Below are positions 17,145-25,094 of a stretch of 64,000 nucleotides of DNA, piece after piece. The stretch is from Kibdelosporangium aridum (GTDB lineage Bacteria; Actinomycetota; Actinomycetes; Mycobacteriales; Pseudonocardiaceae), in assembly GCF_900176515.1 (NCBI RefSeq), contig NZ_FWXV01000002.1:1922001-1986000 (forward strand). The letters run 5' to 3'. Within the stretch, counting starts at the first letter, position 1. Each line of letters begins with the position of its first letter. The translations under genes were made by a program, and so were the position numbers. The notes under the pieces are model-generated. The model worked only from the letters and a program-made list of their open reading frames with translations. It was not told the DNA's origin and did not search any database.

Positions 17145-18671
17145 ATGAACGACCGTATCCCACAGGGCCTGGTCGGTACCGGCCGAGTGCCGCTGGTCAA
17201 CCTGATCATTTCATTCGACACCTACGAGTGCTTTCTCGTGCAACTCGGACCGGTTGGGCCCAGTTGCCCCCGTGTCGCGTTAGCCGCCGGGCCCGGCGGA
17301 CTGGAGCAACTGGGCCCGGGCATCGAATCCGCGACCAAGTCCGCGCTCGGCTTGGTTGTGACCTATGTCGGGGTGATGTCCTTCGAAGTCACCTCAACCG
17401 CGATAGACATGTACGTCTTGGTCAGCGCCCGTGAACCGGCCACCTGGCCCATCGGTACAACGCTGATGACCCTGCCGGAGCTCGTTCGAGCAGGCGCGGA
17501 CATCTCCTTGATCGGCCTCTTCCAAGCAGCCGCGAGCCGGGCCGAGGCCGAACGATTCGCTTTGAAGATCGGCGGCCCTGTGCGTCACGCCCTCGCCAGA
17601 ACTGTCGAGCACCTCGAGGAGCGCTTCACAGTGGAGGACGGTCGCGCAGGTTGGTCGCAGTACCTGAGCAACGACGCCGTCGGCGTAATGTCCTCCGCGC
17701 AAGGACTGCTGGCCTTGGCGCACGCGTCTGTCGCAAGTCGTTACATCGAGCCTGTCGCCCGGTGCCTCGAGCAAGCGCAGAACCCTGATGGCGGCTGGCA
17801 AGTGAAACATTCGCTGCACGGCGAGCCCACTCAGATCTCCATCACGGAGAGCACGTGCTACTGCCTGTGGGCCTTGGTCGAGTCGGGACGTACCGAGGAA
17901 TGCATCGCGGTCTCAAGCGGGGCCGCGTGGCTGATGAACACCCAACGACCGTCAGGCGGCTGGGGTGTCTCCGAACGCAGCGCCGAAGCGCAAGTGATAG
18001 CAACGGCTTTTGCGGTCAGAATGCTGGCCCGTCTCGGCAACCGGGGTGCGGTAGGTCGAGGAGTCCAATGGCTTCGTGACAACCAACGCGAGGACGGTTC
18101 CTGGCCACTGGACCGTGCGGTGGTCTCACCAACGGAGCCAGACCTCTCGCCACCGGCACCAACCGCCCATGCCGTCATCGCTTTGCTGTCAGCAGGCGTG
18201 CCCGCCAATGACAACGCCATCATCCAGGGCGTCGCGTACTTGCGTCGACGGTTCAACAGCGCTGGCGTCGAACCGTGGCGTTCGGCGCTGTCCGACACGC
18301 TTGTCGATCCTCGAACCGACTCTCGCTTGATCTTTCGGCACTACACGACGCCATGGGCGCTGGTGGCCTTGAGTCAGGCAGGCGCGAGCTTGAGCGATCC
18401 GCTCGTCCAGCGCGGCATCTTGCAACTACTCGCCCAGCAGATGCCCAGCGGTGCGTGGCGATGCAACGCCACAGTGCCCGCCTCGCCGACAATGTGGGCC
18501 GCGCATGACACGGTTTTCGCGCTGAAGACCGTGGTTTCAATAGGCGTACGAATTCTCCAATCGGCACCGGTCCTCGGGCTGACCACCGCATCACTCGAGT
18601 CAATGATGATGAGTTTTCTGTTGACCAATGGATCGCCGTGGCCGGGTGCTCAAGAAGCAATGGGAGCGTGA
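17145..18671 (+). CDS. Alpha/alpha-toroid (squalene-cyclase-repeat) protein with Nudix-like N-terminus
   Basis: 508 residues from an ATG preceded by GGAGGTGGAG. The C-terminal two thirds carry at least four QW-type repeats (QNPDGGWQV, QRPSGGWGV, QREDGSWPL, QMPSGAWRC), the signature of squalene/oxidosqualene cyclases and prenyltransferase beta subunits. No DxDD or DCTA catalytic Asp motif is visible, so cyclase activity is doubtful. Residues about 15-130 (VPLVNLIISFDTYECFLVQ ... WPIGTTLMTLPELVRAG) resemble a Nudix fold without the REx2EE Nudix box; this assignment is tentative. It precedes the viperin gene on the same strand by 341 bp. Function unknown. Confidence 0.7.
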   Translation: MNDRIPQGLVGTGRVPLVNLIISFDTYECFLVQLGPVGPSCPRVALAAGPGGLEQLGPGIESATKSALGLVVTYVGVMSFEVTSTAIDMYVLVSAREPATWPIGTTLMTLPELVRAGADISLIGLFQAAASRAEAERFALKIGGPVRHALARTVEHLEERFTVEDGRAGWSQYLSNDAVGVMSSAQGLLALAHASVASRYIEPVARCLEQAQNPDGGWQVKHSLHGEPTQISITESTCYCLWALVESGRTEECIAVSSGAAWLMNTQRPSGGWGVSERSAEAQVIATAFAVRMLARLGNRGAVGRGVQWLRDNQREDGSWPLDRAVVSPTEPDLSPPAPTAHAVIALLSAGVPANDNAIIQGVAYLRRRFNSAGVEPWRSALSDTLVDPRTDSRLIFRHYTTPWALVALSQAGASLSDPLVQRGILQLLAQQMPSGAWRCNATVPASPTMWAAHDTVFALKTVVSIGVRILQSAPVLGLTTASLESMMMSFLLTNGSPWPGAQEAMGA

Positions 18672-18700
18672 TCGTGCGGCCAGCCCGATGATCATTTTTT
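18669..18700 (+). terminator. Possible weak terminator after the toroid gene
   Basis: TGATC (18669-18673) can pair with GATCA (18690-18694), directly followed by six T residues (18695-18700), an unusual run in this GC-rich DNA. The stem is short, so support is weak. Confidence 0.3.
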
Positions 18701-19012
18701 CGTCCAAATCGGACGCGACGACGCCTGAAGGCCTGCTTCGAGACGGTGGTTTTATCGGATACGAGCAGTCGTTGGGCGAGGTGCCTCCACATGGGTAACT
18801 CGCAACGCCGTGGGTCGTAGCGCGTTGGTTCCGGCGGGCGCCCGCCGATGTGAGTACCCGTCGCGCTCGTGGGCTGACGGTGTGGTGGAATCGGCCTTCG
18901 CGAACGAACGTCACCTGCTGTTCAGGGGCAAGTCGCAGTTCGACATGCTCGCGGGTCTCTATGTATCAACCCTCTACTTTAGCCTTGAGCGGCTGGTGCG
19001 ATAATCCCGCGC
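18672..19012. other. Intergenic region before viperin
   Basis: 341 bp between the toroid gene and the viperin gene. Short open frames exist on both strands, but none has a credible RBS plus a recognisable family. The last 60 bp are clearly AT-richer than the surroundings and contain the probable viperin promoter. Confidence 0.5.
18977..19012 (+). promoter_or_regulatory. Putative promoter giving a leaderless viperin transcript
   Basis: GATAAT at 19000-19005 is followed by seven bases and then the ATG at 19013, the spacing expected when transcription starts at or next to the start codon. No Shine-Dalgarno precedes the ATG. The -35 region (about 18977-18982) is weak. Confidence 0.5.
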
Positions 19013-20125
19013 ATGGTCTCGTCGAGGTTTCGACGGATGGTCTCGTCGGGACCGCCCGAGTCGCCACATGTGCCGTCGGTCAACTATCACGTGTGGCAGG
19101 CGTGCAACATGCGCTGCCGGTTCTGTTTCGCGACATTCCAAGGTGTGCGCAAGAATGTCCTGCCTGCTGGACACCTGGATCGTCCTGACGCCATGCGGAT
19201 TGTGCGAGCGCTGGCCAGGGCCGGATTCACGAAAATCAATTTCGCAGGCGGCGAACCGTTCTTGTGTCCATGGCTCGTCGACCTGGTCGTCTACGCCAAG
19301 AAGCTCGGCATGGTGACCTCGGTGGTCACCAACGGCAGCTACTTCGACCGATCTGTAGCGTCTGACCTGCTGAAACATCTCGACTGGCTGGTGCTGAGCG
19401 TGGACAGCCTGCATCCGGCGACAGCCATTCGGATCGGCCGGGTCAAGGCTCACAAGCCAATTTCCAAGCGGCAGTATCTTGCCATCTGTGAGCGAGTGCA
19501 CGCCGCCGGTGTCAATTTGAAGATAAATACCGTCGTCACCTCGGCGAACTACGGTGAGGACTTCAGGGACTTCATCATCAGGGCCCGGCCTCGTCGGTGG
19601 AAGATCATGCAGATGCTTCCACTTCAAGGTCCCGATTCGCGGTGTGCCGAGGATTTGATCGTGGATCGCGACGGTTTCAACCACTTTGTCGCGAAGAATC
19701 GCCGAGTGCGCAAGAACGGCATCGTCGTGGTTCCCGAGACGAGTTCGGACATGGTCGGCAGCTACGCGATGATCGACCCGGCTGGGCGCTTTTACGACAA
19801 TGTCTCCGGGCAGTACAAGTACAGTCAGCCGATTCTGGACGTGGGAGTTCGCGCGGCCTTCTCCGAAGTGGACGTTTCGGCCGCCCGATTTCTCGCTCGT
19901 GACGGTTTGTACGACTTCTGGGGCGGGTGGAAGTGGCGCCGCGTCGGCAGCTGGGCGCAGCTGCGGGGCTATCTGCGCAACAGGTGGCGGCCATCCGCCG
20001 TGTCGAGCGCAACGCCGTTGACGACCGCGGCGACGGCCGAACCCGTGTGGCTCCAGGCCCGGATTTCGCGGCGGACCGATGTACTCGAGTCTGGTCAGGC
20101 TACGGCCGTAATATCCTCAACCTGA
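19013..20125 (+). CDS. Prokaryotic viperin (pVip), radical-SAM ddh-nucleotide synthase
   Basis: A 370-residue radical-SAM enzyme with specific viperin signatures. The [4Fe-4S] motif CNMRCRFC (Cys31, 35, 38) follows VNYHVWQA, matching the VNYHxxxxCN of viperins. KINFAGGEPF (residues about 74-83) matches the viperin SAM-binding KINFSGGEPF. Further family blocks are SVVTNGSYF, LVLSVDSLH, KINTVV, RWKIMQMLPLQG, VPETSSDMVGSY and SQPILDVGV. Viperins convert CTP, GTP or UTP to 3'-deoxy-3',4'-didehydro nucleotides that terminate viral RNA synthesis; which NTP this one uses is unknown. About 65 residues after YDFWGGW form a basic, low-complexity C-terminal extension. An alternative ATG lies 24 bp downstream in a short direct repeat. 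The gene is followed 58 bp later by an Abi-alpha gene. Confidence 0.93.
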   Translation: MVSSRFRRMVSSGPPESPHVPSVNYHVWQACNMRCRFCFATFQGVRKNVLPAGHLDRPDAMRIVRALARAGFTKINFAGGEPFLCPWLVDLVVYAKKLGMVTSVVTNGSYFDRSVASDLLKHLDWLVLSVDSLHPATAIRIGRVKAHKPISKRQYLAICERVHAAGVNLKINTVVTSANYGEDFRDFIIRARPRRWKIMQMLPLQGPDSRCAEDLIVDRDGFNHFVAKNRRVRKNGIVVVPETSSDMVGSYAMIDPAGRFYDNVSGQYKYSQPILDVGVRAAFSEVDVSAARFLARDGLYDFWGGWKWRRVGSWAQLRGYLRNRWRPSAVSSATPLTTAATAEPVWLQARISRRTDVLESGQATAVISST

Positions 20126-20183
20126 GGGCGCTGACCTGCGGGGACGTGTGGTACACCTGGGACGCTGAAGGGTGGGAGGCGTC

Positions 20184-20909
20184 GTGGCTGAGGAGCGGGA
20201 TCCGGTCGACCGGGTGGTGGCGCAGGCGAGCAGGCTCGCGGGCTGGCTGGCCAAGACGAGCTGGCAGGCGGCTGGCCGTCTGCCAGGTGGCGAAGCCGCG
20301 CAACGGCAGTTCCGGAAAGCCGAGAAGGCCGTTCTCGACCAGGTACGCAAGCGCCTCGACGAAGAAGGAACCTTCACGGGCAAGCTGATCGAAGCCCCTC
20401 CCGCTGTGGTCGATGGGCACGTTGATCCGGTGCGGTCGGCGATGGCCGAGTTGTTGCGGCTTTCCACCGAGCTTGATCGGGAGCAGGGGCGGCACCACCT
20501 CTTCATGTCGATCGTCCGCCAGCTCGTTCCCGATGAGGCGCGGATCCTCGCTGCGTTGAGCGATGGTGAGGTGTATGCCCTTGTGCATGTGGCTGGGCGG
20601 TCGACGTTGGGTGGACCGCAGCGGATTGTGCTGCGGAACGCTTCCTCGGTTGGGCGGGCGGCCGGTGTGATGTTGCCGGATCTCGTTCCGGACTACGTCA
20701 CGCGGCTGCTGAGTCTCGGCGTTGTCCAAACTGGACCTGAGGACCAGGCTCTCAGCACTCAGTACGACATCCTGCTCACCGAGGATCGGGTTCGTACCGC
20801 CGAGACCGAGGTTCGCACTGTCCACAAGCTCAGCCCGCGGTACCTGAAACGAACCGTCAAACTGTCTACTTTGGGCACGCAGTTCTGGGACGCGGCGCGG
20901 CCGGGATGA
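20184..20909 (+). CDS. Abi-alpha (DUF4393-type) family protein
   Basis: About 241 residues from a GTG at 20184 with GGGAGG just upstream. The body matches the Abi-alpha/DUF4393 layout: a helical N-terminus, then FMSIVRQLVPDEARILAALSDG, LPDLVPDYVTRLLSLGVVQTGPED and a C-terminal block LSPRYLKRTVKLSTLGTQFWDA. The family is named after abortive-infection associations, but many actinobacterial members are uncharacterised. Its stop overlaps the DUF445 start (ATGA), so the two are translationally coupled, and it begins 58 bp after viperin on the same strand. An antiviral role is inference from family name and neighbours. Confidence 0.8.
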   Translation: MAEERDPVDRVVAQASRLAGWLAKTSWQAAGRLPGGEAAQRQFRKAEKAVLDQVRKRLDEEGTFTGKLIEAPPAVVDGHVDPVRSAMAELLRLSTELDREQGRHHLFMSIVRQLVPDEARILAALSDGEVYALVHVAGRSTLGGPQRIVLRNASSVGRAAGVMLPDLVPDYVTRLLSLGVVQTGPEDQALSTQYDILLTEDRVRTAETEVRTVHKLSPRYLKRTVKLSTLGTQFWDAARPG

Positions 20910-22145
20910 TCGACGAGATCGTCGCCGATTTCCAGCGGAACTGGCATGTTTACGCTTCCATGCCGCTCATCGCCGCATTGATCGGGTACGTCACCAAGGT
21001 CGTCGCCATCCGGATGATGTTCCGGCCCATCGAGTTCCGGGGAATCCGGCCGTTCTTCGGTTGGCAAGGCATCGTTCCGCGCAAGGCCGCGCGGATGGCG
21101 GCCATCGCGTGCGACACCATGACCGATCGGCTCATCTCCGCCGGTGAGGTCGTGCGACGACTCGATCCCGAGCGGGGTTGCCAAGGAGTTGGAGCAGCCG
21201 CTGCTCGAGGCGGTTGACGAGATCACCCGCGAGATCGCCGAGGAGTACCAGCCCGCGCTTTGGGAGTCCTTGCCGCCGCAGGCGCAGGACCTCGTCGTCC
21301 GCCGGGTCCAGGCCGAGGCGCCCAAGGTCGTCAAGGGCATTCTGGCCACTATTCAGTCCGATGTGGACTCTGTGTTCGACCTCAAGGGCATGGTGGTCGA
21401 GAACCTCGTCAAGGACAAGGAACTGCTCAACCGGATCTTTCTCGAGGCGGGCAAGCGGGAGTTCCAGTTCATCGCGCGGTCCGGCATCGTGTTCGGCTTC
21501 GCCATCGGCCTCATTCAAATGCTTGCTTGGGCCACGCTGAAATCGCCGTGGGTGATGCCGATCTTCGGTGGCCTCACCGGTTGGTTCACCGACTGGCTCG
21601 CACTGAAAATGATCTTCCATCCGCGTGAGCCGAGGCGCTACTTCGGGCTGTTCACCTGGCAGGGGCTTTTTCTCAAGCGCCGCAAGGAAGTCGCGGCTGA
21701 CTACGGCGCACTGATCGCCAAGGAGATCATCACACCGCACAACGTTCTGCACGCTGTCCTGCGCGGACCATTGGCCGATCGGCTGTTCGCAGTGGTGGAA
21801 CGGCAGATCACCAACGCCATGGACCGGCAGACCAGGCTCGCTCGCCCGCTTGTGGCGATCACGGTCGGCAGCCGCCGATATCAACAGCTGAAGCACAGCG
21901 TCGCCGAGAAGGTCATGCGGCGGATGCCGGACACGCTCGCCTTCATCGAGGATTACGCCGAAGAGGCGATGGATATCCGCAACACGCTCGTCCAGAAGAT
22001 GCAAGAGCTTTCGCCCGAGGAGTTCGAAGATCTGATCAGGCCGGCCTTCCAGCAGGATGAATGGATTTTGATCACCGTCGGCGCCGTACTCGGCTTCGCC
22101 GTCGGCGAGCTGCAGGTCCTGCTCGTCGAGAACCTGGCCAACTGA
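20906..22145 (+). pseudogene. DUF445-family membrane protein, frameshifted
   Basis: A DUF445 protein of about 412 codons split by one frameshift. The first frame (from 20906) encodes MPLIAALIGYVTKVVAIRMM and GWQGIVPRKAARMA, up to RRLDPER; the second resumes with VAKELEQPLLEAVDEITREI and includes GLTGWFTDWLALKMIFHP and a C-terminal helix. The junction is a GGGG run at 21174-21177; three G residues would restore one frame (RRLDPERVAKEL). The 1240-nt length (3n+1) fits a single extra base. It may be a real null allele, phase variation at a very short homopolymer, or a sequencing error. Confidence 0.85.
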
Positions 22146-22195
22146 CCCGTGTTATCCGTGTGCCACTATTGTTAACAGTCCGCGGAAACGCGTCG

Positions 22196-22951
22196 ATGGT
22201 CCGGTGGTCGCATTCTCCGGCAGACTCGACAATCGGCGAGGTGGGAAAGATCATTCCAAGACGAGTGGCCGGTGGGTCGCTGGCGTACCCACAGGCCAGC
22301 CTGCTCGGGCGGCTGTCGGAACGGACCAGGGAGGATTTCCTCGCGGTCGGCGTTTCGGAAAGCAGGCCGGCAGGTATGACAATCATCAGTCAGGGGGAAA
22401 CAGATTCCTCAGCACTGTTGTTGCTGCACGGATCGGTGAAAGTGCAGGCCACGGACCCGGCCGGGGAACGGACCCTGCTCGCGATCAGGGTCGGTGGTGA
22501 TCTCATCGGCGAGATGGCGGCACTCGATGTCGGCCCGAGATCTGCGACAGTGATCGCGTGCACCGACATTTTCTTCAAGCGGATGACCAAGGCTGAGCTG
22601 CGGAACTTCCTGGCCCGTCACCCGGATGCGGCCATCGAGGTGGCGACGATGTTGAGCGAACGCCTTCGATGGGCCGACCGTCGAAGAATCGAACACGGTC
22701 GTCCGGCGAGCGTGCGGGTGGCAAGGGTTCTTGTCGACCTATATGAGGCGTATGGCACCCGTTCCGGTGGTCACTGGGATCTGAGTGTGCCGCTCACCAG
22801 GGAAGAACTCGCGTCGATCGCCGGTATCAAACTGTCCACCGCGGAAAAGATCATTCGGACTTTTCAACAGGAAGGCCTGGTCAGCGGCCGTTACCGGGGC
22901 ATCGCGGTTCTCGATATGAGCAGGCTGAGACAGCGCGCCGAAATAGCGTGA
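22196..22951 (+). CDS. Crp/Fnr-family cyclic-nucleotide-responsive regulator
   Basis: About 251 residues from the ATG at 22196. The N-terminal cNMP-binding domain includes a phosphate-binding cassette GEMAALDVGPRSATV, with the Glu and the Arg-Ser that contact the cyclic phosphate. The C-terminal winged helix is LTREELASIAGIKLSTAEKIIRTF (split over the HTH). The intact cassette suggests a true nucleotide sensor rather than an Fnr-type redox sensor; no cysteine cluster is present. Next on the same strand, 154 bp away, is a class III cyclase-like gene, a natural partner. A TGTTAACA palindrome at 22170-22177 lies just upstream. Confidence 0.88.
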   Translation: MVRWSHSPADSTIGEVGKIIPRRVAGGSLAYPQASLLGRLSERTREDFLAVGVSESRPAGMTIISQGETDSSALLLLHGSVKVQATDPAGERTLLAIRVGGDLIGEMAALDVGPRSATVIACTDIFFKRMTKAELRNFLARHPDAAIEVATMLSERLRWADRRRIEHGRPASVRVARVLVDLYEAYGTRSGGHWDLSVPLTREELASIAGIKLSTAEKIIRTFQQEGLVSGRYRGIAVLDMSRLRQRAEIA

Positions 22952-23105
22952 CTCTTGTACTGTTAAAAAGTTGAACCAAGCGGGCGAGCTTGTTGCGTTA
23001 AATGGACACGAACCCGTACCAGTGCCGCTTTCATACGAACGACCTACTGCATGATTACGCAGAGCACCAGCATCCCTCGGATCCGTCCACGAAGGGTCTA
23101 ATTGT

Positions 23106-23840
23106 ATGGCAGATACGGGCTTCCGGCGGTCGCTCTATGTCGGAGTTGATATTCGCGGGTACGGCGCCGCGCCGGAGCAGCGCCAGCAGAAATGGCAGGA
23201 GACCCTGCTGCGATCTCTTGATCGCGCCGCGTCGTCAATGGGATTGAACCGGACACGCTGGTCTCGTCAGCAACACGGCGACGCCGAACTGGCCGTTCTT
23301 CCCCACGACGAACCTGAGCCGCTGGTGGTCGACGGCTTCACCCGCCGTCTGGAAGCCGAACTGCGCCAGCACAACGAGGACATGCTGCCGTGGGCCCGGC
23401 TGCGGATGCGGATGGCGGTGCACCACGGCGTGGTTGTCAACGGTCCCAACGGTTATCCTTGCCGGGACGCGGTGGTGGTGAGCAGGTTGCTCGACTCCAA
23501 GCCACTGCGCGGGGTGCTCGAACAGTGGCCGGAGGCCAACCTCGCGGTGATGCTGTCCGATTTGGTCTACCGGTCGGTCGTCGAAGCGGGGCACACTTCG
23601 CTGCGTACCGACCAGTTCCGCCGGCTTGCCGTGCGGGAGAAGGAATTCAAGGGATACGGGTGGCTGTGGCTGCCCGGTTGCTCGGACACGATCGACATGT
23701 ACGCACGTCCGATCGTGTCGAGGTGGGACTCCGCCGGTGTGCAAGCGCGGCCCTATGTGGTCAGTGCCGATGAGGTGTCCGATGTAGTTGTCCGAGGGCG
23801 GCACCGGACCACTGCGCAGCGCGGGTTCATCAGCGGATGA
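23106..23840 (+). CDS. Class III nucleotidyl-cyclase-like protein
   Basis: 244 residues resembling a class III adenylyl/guanylyl cyclase homology domain. Metal-ligand positions look conserved: Asp15 in VGVDIRGYG and Asp59 in QHGDAELAV, 44 residues apart as in classical class III enzymes. RMRMAVHHGVVV and GYPCRDAVVVSRLLD match the later conserved blocks; the transition-state Arg is present, but the Asn four residues before it is Val. No membrane, HAMP or receptor domain is attached. It may be a stand-alone soluble cyclase feeding the adjacent Crp protein or a degenerate nucleotide binder. The C-terminal 40 residues are unassigned. Confidence 0.65.
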   Translation: MADTGFRRSLYVGVDIRGYGAAPEQRQQKWQETLLRSLDRAASSMGLNRTRWSRQQHGDAELAVLPHDEPEPLVVDGFTRRLEAELRQHNEDMLPWARLRMRMAVHHGVVVNGPNGYPCRDAVVVSRLLDSKPLRGVLEQWPEANLAVMLSDLVYRSVVEAGHTSLRTDQFRRLAVREKEFKGYGWLWLPGCSDTIDMYARPIVSRWDSAGVQARPYVVSADEVSDVVVRGRHRTTAQRGFISG

Positions 23841-23843
23841 GGT

Positions 23844-23878
23844 CGGGGTGGCCTTGCCCCCAACGCCAGGCCACCTCG
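23844..23878 (+). terminator. Hairpin terminator after the cyclase-like gene
   Basis: An 11-bp stem with one G-T pair (23844-23854 with 23868-23878) and a 13-nt loop, four bases after the stop codon. Confidence 0.65.
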
Positions 23879-23903
23879 CCTTTCGCGGCCTATATTCAGC
23901 GCT

Positions 23904-24932
23904 GTGGTGTACCAAGCCGATGAACGGCGATACGACAAAGCGGAATTCCGGCGCAGTGGGCGCAGCGGACTCAAACTGCCGCTGATCTCGCTGGGCCTGT
24001 GGCAGAACTTCGGCGGTGCCCGGCCGTACGAGCACGGCAGGCAGATCGCCAGGCGCGCGTTCGACCTCGGTGTCACGCACTTCGACCTGGCCAACAACTA
24101 CGGTCCGCCATACGGGTCCGCCGAGGAGAACTTCGGCCGGATCCTGCGCGACGACCTGCGGCCGTACCGCGACGAGCTGGTGATCTCCACCAAGGCGGGC
24201 TACGACATGTGGCCTGGCCCGTACGGCGACCACGGTTCGCGGAAGTACCTGCTGGCCTCGCTCGACCAATCGCTTGGCCGGATGGGCCTTGACTACGTCG
24301 ACATCTTCTACTCGCACCGGTTCGACCCGGAAACACCGCTGGAAGAGACGATGGGTGCGCTGGTCAGCGCCGTGCAGCAGGGCAAGGCGCTGTACGCCGG
24401 CATCTCCTCGTACTCGCCCGCCAAGACCAAAGAGGCCGCTGAGCTGCTCAAACAGGCCGGTGTGCCGCTGTTGATCCACCAGCCGTCGTACTCGATGCTC
24501 AACCGCTGGATCGAGCCGGAGCTGCTGGACACCCTCGAGGACGTCGGCGCTGGCTGCATCGCGTTCTCGCCGCTGGCGCAGGGCCTGCTGACCGACAAGT
24601 ACCTGACCGGCGTGCCCGAGGGGTCGCGTGCGTCGCAGCACGGCTCGTTGCAGCAAGACCACCTCTCCGAGGAGAATCTCAACCGGGTGCGTGGCCTCAA
24701 CGGGATCGCGCAGCAGCGTGGTCAGAGCCTGTCGCAACTGGCGTTGACCTGGGTTTTGCGCGATCCGCGGGTCACTTCCGCGCTGATCGGCGTGAGCTCG
24801 GTCGAGCAGCTCGAGCAGAACCTGGCCGCGCTGGACGGCCCGCCGCTGACCGACGCGGAGCTGACCGAGATCGACAAGTACGCCGTGGAGTCCGGGTTGG
24901 ACCTGTGGCGGCCGTCACGTGTAGCCGGCTGA
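23904..24932 (+). CDS. Aldo/keto reductase
   Basis: 342-residue NADPH-dependent oxidoreductase of the AKR fold, close to the MgrA/YghZ (L-glyceraldehyde-3-phosphate reductase) branch. The catalytic tetrad can be placed: Asp and Tyr in HFDLANNYGPPYGSAEENFG, Lys in ISTKAGYDMWPG and His in FYSHRFDP. The C-terminal cofactor loop is LIGVSSVEQLEQNLAAL. The start is a GTG at 23904 with no strong RBS. It stands alone between two hairpin terminators. The physiological substrate is unknown; detoxification of reactive carbonyls is typical of the branch. Confidence 0.92.
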   Translation: MVYQADERRYDKAEFRRSGRSGLKLPLISLGLWQNFGGARPYEHGRQIARRAFDLGVTHFDLANNYGPPYGSAEENFGRILRDDLRPYRDELVISTKAGYDMWPGPYGDHGSRKYLLASLDQSLGRMGLDYVDIFYSHRFDPETPLEETMGALVSAVQQGKALYAGISSYSPAKTKEAAELLKQAGVPLLIHQPSYSMLNRWIEPELLDTLEDVGAGCIAFSPLAQGLLTDKYLTGVPEGSRASQHGSLQQDHLSEENLNRVRGLNGIAQQRGQSLSQLALTWVLRDPRVTSALIGVSSVEQLEQNLAALDGPPLTDAELTEIDKYAVESGLDLWRPSRVAG

Positions 24933-24944
24933 CGTTCTGGCAAC

Positions 24945-24980
24945 GCGCGTGCGCGCGACGCTAAGCAAGCGCGCACGCGC
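24945..24980 (+). terminator. Hairpin terminator after the aldo/keto reductase
   Basis: Perfect 12-bp GC stem (24945-24956 with 24969-24980) with a 12-nt loop, 12 bp past the stop codon. Confidence 0.8.
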
Positions 24981-25094
24981 CGTTCAACAGTCTGTACTGA
25001 TCAACACAGGCCGTTTCGCGTTCCCCCAGGTCGGCCGTCCGGGCGAGACCCGATGGGCTGATCGGTGGAAACACCTCTGTTACGTTCCCTTGGC

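Noticed and set aside
18810..19004. 64-residue plus-strand frame before viperin
   Set aside because: No RBS, no family, and it runs through the probable viperin promoter.
19013..20125. Assignment of the radical-SAM gene to MoaA or a peptide-modifying SPASM enzyme
   Set aside because: No C-terminal cysteine cluster is present, and the KINFAGGEPF and VNYH blocks are viperin-specific.
21174..21177. Programmed frameshifting in the DUF445 gene
   Set aside because: GGGG lacks a slippery heptamer with a following stem that can be seen, and homologous proteins are normally encoded in one frame.
23235..24737. 500-codon minus-strand frame opposite the cyclase-like and aldo/keto reductase genes
   Set aside because: It crosses two supported genes and the terminator between them and has no domain features.
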